This document shows positions 1 through 5,081 of a DNA stretch of 5,081 bases, in pieces. The DNA comes from Clostridiales bacterium UBA1246 (lineage in GTDB: Bacteria; Bacillota; Clostridia; Oscillospirales; Oscillospiraceae), in NCBI GenBank assembly GCA_002308315.1, contig DBWE01000050.1, forward strand, positions 7,994 to 13,074, read 5' to 3'. How positions within the stretch are numbered: the first letter of the stretch is position 1; the number at the start of each line of letters is the position of its first letter. The translations under genes and the position numbers were made by a program. The notes beneath the pieces were generated by a model. The model searched no databases, was not told the DNA's origin, and saw nothing but the letters and a program-made list of their open reading frames with translations.

Positions 1-117
1 GCGATCTCCATCGGAGAGAACACTTCGATCATACTCGACCTTAACGGCCACATGATATTCAAAAACAAAGGCGGCGTGATCAAAGTCTTCGGCGAGCTGA
101 CCATCTGCGACAGCGTC
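1..117 (+). other. Entry (N-cap) segment of super-module 1, tail only
   Basis: Residues 10-19 read IILDLNGHMI and residues 33-38 read LTICDS. Together they make the 'LDLNGH ... G-x-LTI-x-DS' signature that in clostridial giant proteins comes just before a run of GGxISGN coils. The same signature recurs complete at residues 923-957, where it is preceded by about 50 residues that are missing here. The window therefore starts inside this segment and the gene extends upstream. The likely role is to start and cap the beta-helix; this is inferred from position. Confidence 0.75.
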
Positions 118-3100
118 GGAGGAGGCTTTGTGTTCGGCGGCGACACCGGCGTCTACGTCGGTGAGGGCGGCTCGCTCACGCTGGACAGCGGCACGATCAG
201 CGGCACCGACTGTGTTGACGTCTCCAGCGGCTCGTTCACCATGAACGGCGGCCTGCTCATGGGCAGCGAGGACGACGGCGTCGAGATCCGCAACGACGGC
301 TCGTTCACCATGAACGGCGGCGCGATATCGGGCTGCGGTTACGGCGTATATCCCAACGGCGGTACGTTCACGATGAACGACGGATCGATATATGATATTG
401 AGGAGGACGGAATATATATCGAGTCCGGCGACGCCGTTATAAACGGCGGCGCGATCAGCGTCTGTGAAGACGGCATATATTCCGAAGAACTCGGCGACAT
501 CATCATGAACGGCGGCATGATCGCCGACAGCAGATACTACGGCGTGTATATTGACGACGAAAGCACGTTCGACATGAGCGGCGGTACGATCGTCAACAGC
601 GGAAAATACGGCGTCTATCTCGACGACATAAGCTCGTTTGACATGAGCGGCGGCGTCATCGCCGACAGCGGATACTATGGCGTATACGTCTACTGCGACA
701 GCACGTTTGACATGACCGACGGCATTATAACCGGCAACGGAGAGTACGGCGTGTACAACACAGGGCGCTTTGTGATGAGCGGAGGCGCCATCACGGAGAA
801 CGGCGTGGGCAGCAGCTTCTTCACGCCGGATTATCCGTATGAGTTAGAACTGCGCGGCGGCTATGACAGCAGCGAAAACGCACAGCGCGGCGGCGTATAC
901 ATTTCCAACAGCGATTATTTCGTGTACGGCCCGGTCAAGCTCATGAGCGATGACCTCGAGGAAGCACCGGAAGAGGAATTCCTTCCCGGCTTCTTTATGG
1001 AGGACGGCGAGATCTCCGGCAACAGCGGCTGCGGCGTCAATGTCGACTATGACGGCTTGTTCGTAATGGACGGCGGCGAGGTCTCCGGCAACAGCGCGAC
1101 CGGCGTGCTGGTCTACGGCAGATTTGAACTCATCGACGGAGAGATATCCGGCAATACCGCAGGATCCAACTCATTCCGCGAAGTGTTTGCAAAGAGCGCC
1201 GACGGCGATATCGAGGATGAGTCCTCCATGACGTTTGGCGGCGGCGTATTCGTCTACAGCTCAGAATACTACGGCCCATGGGTCCTCAAAGGCGAACGTA
1301 TCCTGACCGATGACGACGGCGAAGAATTCTTCGCCGAAGAAGATGAATTTCAGGGCTGCCGCGGCTTCTTTATGAGAGGCGGCGAGATCTCCGGCAACGA
1401 GGCTGACGTCGGCGGCGGCGTTATGATCGCAGAAGGCATGTTTGTGATGGACGGCGGCGAGATCTCGGACAACCACGCGCAAATGGCCGGCGGCGTTGAA
1501 GCCGGAGGAGGATACTTTGAACTGCGCGGAGGCACGATAACCGGAAACACCGCGGATTACTACGTCGGCGGTGTGTCCGCCAATGAGATCTCGATCTGCG
1601 GCGATCCGGTCATAGACGGGAACTTCACAACGTATCTGTATTACGACGTGCCGTGGGTCGAGTATCCCGAGGAGCCGCAGGTCAAAGGCGCGCTCACCGG
1701 TAATACGGCTCCCGCGAGGACCGCTAAACCCGTACCCAGCAATCTTAACATCCACTATAATGTGACCATAATCGGCGAGCTCTCGGACGACGCGCACATC
1801 GGCATAACGCCCACGGGGTATCTTGATGAATACGGTTACATGGGCTCGTACGATCCGGAGATGATATGGGTGTTCACATACGGCCTGGAAGAGTACGGCA
1901 CGGCGGATGTTTTCTTCAGCGATCTGCCGGAACTGATCGTAACGTCGATGAGTGTGGACGACTACGGCTGTCCTGTTGACGGCGACTACGAGGGCGAGAC
2001 CTACACCGAGGCAGTCCTGGTCGGCGGTGTGCCCGTGTATTTCTTCACTACCGAAGAGGATCTTGAGGATTACTATGATTTCACCGACGATCCGAGCAGC
2101 GGCAAAGTGTATGATTTCTGCGAGATCGTCTCCTGCCTGCCCGGCGAGACGATAGCCATGCCCGAGGATCCCGTCCGCGGAGAGTGGATTTTTGACGGCT
2201 GGTATCAGATTAATGAAGATAATCTGGAAGTATCACCGGAGGACGGTGCGGAGCCCTTTGACTTCGATACCGTCATCGAGGAACCCGTTTTCCTCGTCGG
2301 ACAGTGGTCCTGCACAGTGACGCTGGATCCGAACGGAGCGACGGTCCCCGTCGACGACGAGACCGGAGAGCCGATCGAGTATACGGAAATCATCAGAAAC
2401 GACGCAAACTACCTGCTCCCGGACGAGGATGAACTCTTAAGTTACGCAGATTTCAACTGGATACCGCCCGTGGATCCCGAAACCGGCGATGCCCTGATAT
2501 TTGACGGCTGGGTCATCGTAGGCGAGAACGGTGAAGAAGAATTCGTGGAAGACAGTTCGGTCGAACTGACCGGCAGCACGACGTTCAAGGCCGTATGGCG
2601 CGGCCCGAACGCCTGGGAACGCCTGTGCGAGGATTTTTGGGGCGCGTATGAAATCACGGACGCCGATACAGCGACGATCACCCTGACCGAGGACGTGATA
2701 CTGACACGCAGGGACGAAGTATACGGCTCCCTCTTCTGGGGAGACGAAGGTCAGGATGTGAAAAACCTGATCCTTGACCTGAACGGACATGTGATCGACA
2801 TCAGCAACGGCGCAGTCGAAGATTTCCTGTTCGGTGTATATGAGGGAGGCACGCTGACCATTCGTGACAGCGCTCCGAACGGCGGCGGCGCGATCATCGG
2901 CGGATTTACCGAAAGCGACGCTGAGGCCTTGTTGGCAGCCGACATCGGCAGCGGCTGCGAGATCACCGGCGGATTAACCGACAGCGGCGCAGTGGCAATG
3001 AGAGGCAGCGACGTCACGGCGACCTTTGAAGACCCGACCTTCGAAATCGGCCTTATGATCCGCGCCCAAAGAGGCTGCGTGATCGTCGAGGGCGGATCGC

Positions 3101-5081
3101 TCATACTGGAGGGCGGCGAGATCAGCGGCTTCGGCAGATGCGCCGTCTCGGTCGACTTCGGAGCGACCTTTATCATGACCGGCGGCGAGATCTCCGACAA
3201 CGCTTTCAAGGGCGTGGAAAACTTCGGACGCTTTGAGCTTATCGACGGTTCCGTCACCGGCAACGGCTTTGCTTTCCGCGGCATGCTCGAGGGGAAAGAG
3301 GAGTATGTAGTCATTTCAGATGACATCGAGCTCTGCGACCCGGACGGCGATTCCTCTGAGCTGAGGAAAAACAAGTCTTTCATCGGATATAATGAAACGA
3401 TCCCCTTCGGCGGCGGCGTGTTCGTTGACTGTGAGCCCCGGCGGTTCTTCTTAAGAGACGTCGATCCCGAGCTGCCTGAAGAGGACGAGTTCGTGCCCGG
3501 ATTTTTCATGAGCGGCGGCACGATCGACGGAAACTATGCCGAGAACGGCGGCGGCGTGTTCGTGATGAGCGGCAGCTTCACCATGAGCGGCGGCGATATC
3601 TCCGGCAACGAGGCGGAAGAATGCGGCGGCGGCGTTTACGTCTGTGACGGCGGCGGTTACGGCTACCCCGTTATCGAGTCATTTACCGAAGTCGTTACCG
3701 TTAAGAGCGGCGCGTACCCGTTCGAAGCCGCCGGCGGCCCCGCGTTCACGATGACCGGCGGCACGATCAGCGGAAACATCGCCGGATACGAAGGCGGCGG
3801 CGTATATGCGGAAGATGACAGCAATGATTATTATGTCAAATCCGCTCCGACAGACGCCGAGTATGTCATGCCGGTGATCTTCCTGATGACGGGAGGCACC
3901 ATAACCGGCAACTGCTCGATGCACGTCGGCGGCGTGTCGGTCAACGGATACCACGGCTTTGAGATGAGCGGCGGCAGCATCACAGACAACTGTTACACAG
4001 TGGATTATTACGGTGAAGGTGCAGGCGGCGTGGCTGCTTTCGCCCCCGTATTCCTGTCCGGAGACGTCCGTATCACCGGCAACCGCTGGGTGCCCGACGA
4101 AGAATACGGCGAGGAATACGACGAAGAATACGACGAAGAATACGGCGCCGGCCTCAGTATGTACAGGTACTGCGAAAGCAACCTGGGCCTCTTCGGAGTA
4201 AGCAGGATCATCATTACGGGACCGTTGTCGGATGACGCCCGCATCGGCGTGTCCTATTACTACTACGACTCGGAATACCCGATTATCCTTACCGAAGGTA
4301 TTGAGGGCAACGGCGACGCGTCCAACTTCCGCAGCGATTCGGTCGATTTCGCCACCGTACTCATGGAGAGAGTCACCGAGGTCTATGATGAAGAAACCGA
4401 AGAATATACGGAGAGCGTGACGTACGAGATCGCGCTCGTTGAGAGCGACGGGATGGCGGTCTTCGCGCTGTGCGATGCGGAATCGTTTTTCGAAAACAAG
4501 GATCCCGATTCGATTTACATGATAATGGGCGTGCTGGAAGACGAGCCGCTCACCCCGCCCGACGATCCCGAGATGGAGGGTTATGTCTTTGAAGGCTGGT
4601 ATGAGGTCGTTATCAGCGCTGTGGACGGTATGCCTGTCTTCCAAGAAAGCGACGAGCCCTTTGACTTCAGTCAGCCCATCGAAAACTTTTTTGGCGAAGC
4701 CGCGTTCTTCATCGCAAAGTGGACAGAGATCCCCGTGCTTGAGATCACCGCTCAGCCGGTCGATTTCGAAGGCCGGATAGGCGACGCGGCCGGCTTCACG
4801 GTCGAAGCGACGGGCGAAGAGCTGAGCTATCAGTGGCAGTACTCCGGCGACGGCGGCAATACCTGGGCCGATTCCGGCCTGCCGGGCAACAAGACGGCGA
4901 CGCTGTCTGCCGAGCTTACCGAAGCAAGACTGAGATACATGTTCCGCTGCGTCGTTACCGACGCAAACGGCGACAGCGTGATCTCCGACGCGGTGCGCAT
5001 GATCAAGCAGACTCCCGCCGTTGAGCTCGCGATCACCGCTCAGCCGGCGGACTATGTCGGCGAGATAGGCGACGAGGTCAG
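1..5081 (+). CDS. Giant modular surface protein with parallel beta-helix, FDGWY (InlB-type) and Ig-like repeats; partial at both ends
   Basis: Frame 1 is open across the whole window (1,693 codons); start and stop lie outside. The translation is coherent throughout, so no frameshift is apparent. Domains in order are: entry segment (1-39), beta-helix 1 (40-541), exit cap (528-605), connector, two FDGWY repeats (709-866), second entry segment (870-957), beta-helix 2 (958-1361), exit cap (to 1417), connector, a third FDGWY repeat (1501-1575) and Ig-like domains (from 1579). This combination is known from very large secreted or cell-wall proteins of gut Clostridia. It is very acidic, with only about 22 lysines by hand count and about 25 cysteines. 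ATG codons occur inside it, but none is a plausible start because the window opens in mid-domain. Signal peptide and anchor cannot be seen. Surface adhesin or stalk is inference; no enzyme active site was recognised. Confidence is high for the coding frame and moderate for surface location. Confidence 0.95.
229..321 (+). repeat. 24-bp perfect direct repeat, 69 bp apart
   Basis: Bases 229-252 and 298-321 are identical over 24 positions and encode G-S-F-T-M-N-G-G in two adjacent coils. A third, degenerate copy starts near base 364 and encodes T-F-T-M-N-D-G. The spacing of 69 bases is exactly one 23-residue rung, so recombination between the copies would add or remove one rung without changing frame. 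Confidence 0.85.
520..687 (+). repeat. Two-rung DNA repeat, 138 bp spacing
   Basis: Bases 520-549 and 658-687 match at 26 of 30 positions. They encode I-A-D-S-R/G-Y-Y-G-V-Y, and three of the four differences are at third codon positions. The 138-base offset equals two 69-base rungs. The intervening rung (around residue 204) carries the diverged version V-N-S-G-K-Y-G-V-Y. This suggests a two-rung unit was duplicated relatively recently within the helix. Confidence 0.75.
802..1623 (+). other. Beta-helix 1, second half, GGxISGN coils with acidic insertions
   Basis: After residue 267 the spacing becomes irregular. The coil signature persists: DGEISGN (335-341), GGEVSGN (358-364), DGEISGN (379-385), GGEISGN (460-466), GGEISDN (484-490), GGTITGN (510-516) and the final DPVIDGN (535-541). 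Two coils carry long Asp/Glu-rich excursions, at about 303-328 and 420-451, each followed by G-F-F-M and another coil. The pattern resembles the GGA(I/V/L) and FxxN logic of autotransporter and Pmp-like beta-helices, but no homology to those is claimed. The insertions probably project as loops from the helix and are candidates for the ligand-contacting surface. Confidence 0.75.
1582..1815 (+). other. Exit cap of beta-helix 1
   Basis: Residues 530-541 read ISICGDPVIDGN and residues 588-602 read VTIIGELSDDAHIGI. In clostridial beta-helix proteins of this kind the last coil has the form 'xISGxPVIxGN', followed by 'N-(V/L)-x-L...I-x-(V/I)-x-G-x-L-x-x-x-A-x-I-G-V'. Here N-L-N-I at 581-584 fills the middle part. 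The segment closes the helix, and the same ending returns at residues 1350-1417, which supports reading it as a structural unit rather than a chance match. Confidence 0.65.
1816..2124 (+). other. Connector after beta-helix 1, unassigned fold
   Basis: Residues 606-708 have no domain I can name. They include W-V-F-T-Y-G (623-628) and F-F-S-D (638-641), which align by position with the 'VFTSGY ... FxSDD' stretch that commonly follows the exit cap in this protein type. The equivalent stretch in super-module 2 reads I-L-T-E-G-I and N-F-R-S-D. The region is rich in Asp, Glu and Tyr. It is probably a small beta-structured spacer between the helix and the FDGWY domains. Confidence 0.5.
2125..2307 (+). 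other. FDGWY (Listeria-Bacteroides/InlB B-type) repeat 1
   Basis: Residues 709-769 contain the core W-I-F-D-G-W-Y (729-735) and end with F-L-V-G-Q-W (764-769). This is the 'G-Y-x-F-x-G-W-Y ... L-x-A-x-W' pattern of the Listeria-Bacteroides repeat family (Pfam Flg_new), small beta-rich domains of internalin-like and other surface proteins. It is longer than the usual unit because of an acidic insertion around 738-752. The tract E-P-F-D-F (751-755) recurs at residues 1552-1556 in the third copy. Confidence 0.75.
2311..2598 (+). other. FDGWY-type repeat 2, long variant
   Basis: Residues 771-866 start with V-T-L-D-P-N-G (773-779) and carry I-F-D-G-W-V (833-838), then L-T-G-S-T-T-F-K-A-V-W (856-866). 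This matches the long variant of the repeat found in clostridial surface proteins: VTFDxNGG start, a lysine- or leucine-proline stretch, 'FxGWxVxG', then 'ITLTGDTTxKAVW'. It follows repeat 1 directly, with no linker. It has no equivalent after super-module 2 within the window, where an Ig-like domain follows instead. Confidence 0.75.
2608..2871 (+). other. Entry (N-cap) segment of super-module 2, complete
   Basis: Residues 870-957 begin N-A-W-E-R-L and pass through a beta-like stretch T-I-T-L-T-E-D-V-I-L (892-901). They then reach L-I-L-D-L-N-G-H-V-I (923-932) and end T-L-T-I-R-D-S (951-957). The final parts align directly with residues 10-38. The order 'W-x-x-L ... I-T-L-x-x-D-V ... L-D-L-N-G-H ... 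L-T-I-x-D-S' is the usual preface to GGxISGN helices in giant clostridial proteins. It marks the start of the second copy of the super-module. Confidence 0.75.
2872..4086 (+). other. Beta-helix 2, GGxISGN coils
   Basis: Residues 958-1362 carry coils at GGEISGF (1038-1044), GGEISDN (1061-1067), DGSVTGN (1082-1088), GGTIDGN (1172-1178), GGDISGN (1197-1203), GGTISGN (1253-1259), GGTITGN (1298-1304), GGSITDN (1325-1331) and the closing GDVRITGN (1354-1361). Inward-facing strands such as GGGVFV (1137-1142), GGGVYV (1209-1214) and GGGVYA (1266-1271) alternate with these. Residues 1047-1088 align without gaps to 344-385 of helix 1 with 23 identities in 42, showing common descent. Unlike helix 1 it lacks the long block of 23-residue coils. 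An unusual stretch at about 959-1020 has few coil motifs and may be an insertion or a degenerate part of the helix. No active-site motif was recognised. Confidence 0.8.
4048..4251 (+). other. Exit cap of beta-helix 2 with acidic insertion
   Basis: Residues 1351-1361 (F-L-S-G-D-V-R-I-T-G-N) are the last coil and residues 1403-1417 (I-I-I-T-G-P-L-S-D-D-A-R-I-G-V) are the closing strand pair. The latter match residues 588-602 of the first cap, sharing the core L-S-D-D-A-x-I-G. Between them lies the DEEY tandem repeat and a stretch with S-N-L-G-L-F. Confidence 0.65.
4096..4143 (+). repeat. 12-bp tandem repeat, four copies, encoding (D/G)EEY
   Basis: Four units of 12 bases encode DEEY, GEEY, DEEY, DEEY (residues 1366-1381). 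Units 3 and 4 are identical at DNA level (gacgaagaatac), unit 1 is the same sequence, and unit 2 differs at two bases. Because the unit is a whole number of codons, copy-number change by slippage would lengthen or shorten the acidic-aromatic loop without breaking the frame. The loop interrupts the exit cap of helix 2. Confidence 0.9.
4252..4500 (+). other. Connector after beta-helix 2, unassigned fold
   Basis: Residues 1418-1500 include Y-Y-Y-Y-D-S at the start, I-L-T-E-G-I (1428-1433), N-F-R-S-D (1442-1446) and A-L-V-E-S-D-G-M-A-V-F-A-L (1478-1490). It sits where residues 606-708 sit in super-module 1 and has a similar ending order. In related proteins this place holds 'VFTSGY ... FxSDD ... 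V-x-L-x-x-x-G-E-A-x-L', which fits here better than in the first copy. The function is unknown; it is probably a folded spacer. Confidence 0.5.
4501..4725 (+). other. FDGWY-type repeat 3
   Basis: Residues 1501-1575 contain Y-V-F-E-G-W-Y (1528-1534) and end F-F-I-A-K-W-T (1569-1575), a good fit to the Listeria-Bacteroides repeat core and its closing strand. E-P-F-D-F (1552-1556) is shared with repeat 1. The 15 bases gagccctttgacttc are identical at 2251-2265 and 4654-4668, 801 codons apart. This makes it the counterpart of repeat 1 in the second super-module. Confidence 0.75.
4735..5007 (+). other. Ig-like domain 1
   Basis: Residues 1579-1669 begin L-E-I-T-A-Q-P (1580-1586) and carry G-D-A-A-G-F-T-V-E-A-T-G (1594-1605), Y-Q-W-Q-Y-S (1610-1615) with the core Trp at 1612, and F-R-C-V-V-T-D (1648-1654) with Cys 1650. 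This order is the bacterial Ig-like domain common in clostridial surface proteins ('I-T-x-Q-P ... F-x-V-x-A-x-G ... Y-x-W-Q-x-S ... Y-x-C-V-V-T-D'). Phe replaces the strand-B cysteine, so no internal disulfide is expected. Such domains usually occur in series as stalk units toward the C-terminal part of the protein. Confidence 0.85.
5023..5081 (+). other. Ig-like domain 2, start only
   Basis: Residues 1675-1693 (E-L-A-I-T-A-Q-P-A-D-Y-V-G-E-I-G-D-E-V) repeat the opening of the previous Ig-like domain. The 17 bases gatcaccgctcagccgg are identical at 4743-4759 and 5031-5047, a period of 288 bases or 96 codons. The domain is cut by the end of the window, so at least one more Ig-like unit follows downstream. 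Confidence 0.85.

Larger units (their letters stand above)
148..801 (+). repeat. Regular beta-helix coil block, about ten 21-23-residue rungs
   Basis: The anchor 'G-V/I-Y' (GVY, GVE, GIY) falls at residues 50, 93, 115, 137, 158, 181, 204, 227 and 250, with a degenerate copy near 71. The step is therefore 21-23 residues, settling at exactly 23 from residue 158 onward. Each unit also carries a 'S-x-F-x-M-x-G-G-x-I' half, for example FTMNGG at 79-84 and 102-107 and FDMSGG at 190-195 and 213-218. One coil of about 23 residues is typical of right-handed parallel beta-helices, and the G-G and N/D positions suit turns. The 69-base DNA period is still visible, so the block probably grew by unequal crossing-over or slippage. 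No catalytic residues of the polysaccharide-lyase type were recognised. Confidence 0.85.

Noticed and set aside
229..321. Possible CRISPR-like spaced repeats
   Set aside because: The repeats are in coding frame, degenerate, and spaced by exactly one protein rung. The 'spacers' are homologous to each other rather than unique, so this is a protein repeat, not an array.
148..1623. Polysaccharide lyase or other beta-helix enzyme
   Set aside because: The coil repeat suits a parallel beta-helix, but I found no conserved catalytic cluster of the pectate-lyase type. The repeat-dominated sequence favours a structural or adhesive role.
1261..1797. 178-codon reverse-strand ORF
   Set aside because: It has the same in-register antisense artefact and ends exactly at a forward TCA codon (1261-1263). 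The forward frame here encodes good GGEISGN coils.
2437..2790. 117-codon reverse-strand ORF and shorter overlapping ORFs on both strands
   Set aside because: All overlap clear forward-frame domains (FDGWY repeat 2 and entry segment 2) and none has a ribosome-binding site in intergenic DNA, because there is no intergenic DNA here.
2751..3521. 256-codon reverse-strand ORF
   Set aside because: Its product is low-complexity Ser/Pro-rich, which is what the complement of Gly/Asp/Glu-rich codons gives in a shifted frame. The forward frame encodes the second entry segment and helix 2.
3679..4644. 321-codon reverse-strand ORF
   Set aside because: It is in exact codon register with the forward gene. 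Its reverse stops would be forward TTA, CTA and TCA codons, which this gene seldom uses, so long antisense frames appear by codon bias alone. Its translation is His/Val/Ala/Arg-rich with no recognisable domain, while the forward frame shows clear beta-helix motifs throughout.

Overview
The window lies wholly inside one very long protein-coding gene on the + strand. Frame 1 is open from base 1 to base 5081, with no stop in 1,693 complete codons. Neither the start nor the stop codon is present, so both ends of the protein are missing. There are no RNA genes, promoters, terminators, mobile elements or CRISPR arrays that I can support, and no intergenic DNA. The long reverse-strand ORFs are shadows of this gene.

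The conceptual translation is a giant, strongly acidic, modular repeat protein of the type found on the surface of gut and rumen Clostridia (Oscillospirales/Lachnospirales-like Bacillota). The taxonomic suggestion is inference. It rests on the domain combination (a 'LDLNGH...LTIxDS' entry segment, GGxISGN beta-helix coils, Listeria-Bacteroides/InlB-type 'FDGWY' repeats and 'ITxQP...YQWQYS...CVVTD' Ig-like domains), the roughly high-50s percent GC, and the mixed use of ATA, AGA and GGC codons.

Layout (window residue numbers = codon numbers): residues 1-39 are the tail of an N-terminal entry segment. Residues 40-541 are beta-helix 1, made of a very regular block of 21-23-residue coils (50-267) followed by a less regular half with acidic insertions. 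Residues 528-605 are an exit cap and 606-708 a connector. Residues 709-769 are FDGWY repeat 1 and 771-866 FDGWY repeat 2. Residues 870-957 are a complete second entry segment, and 958-1361 are beta-helix 2. Residues 1350-1417 are a second exit cap containing a DEEY tandem repeat, and 1418-1500 a second connector. Residues 1501-1575 are FDGWY repeat 3, 1579-1669 an Ig-like domain, and 1675 to the end the start of a second Ig-like domain.

The main structural point is that the protein contains two diverged copies of one large super-module (entry segment, beta-helix, exit cap, connector, FDGWY domain). Copy 1 has gained a long run of extra helix coils and copy 2 has not. The likely job is an extended extracellular stalk or adhesin, or a glycan-contacting surface protein. 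No catalytic signature was recognised, and no function is claimed beyond that. Signal peptide, anchor and neighbouring genes are outside the window.
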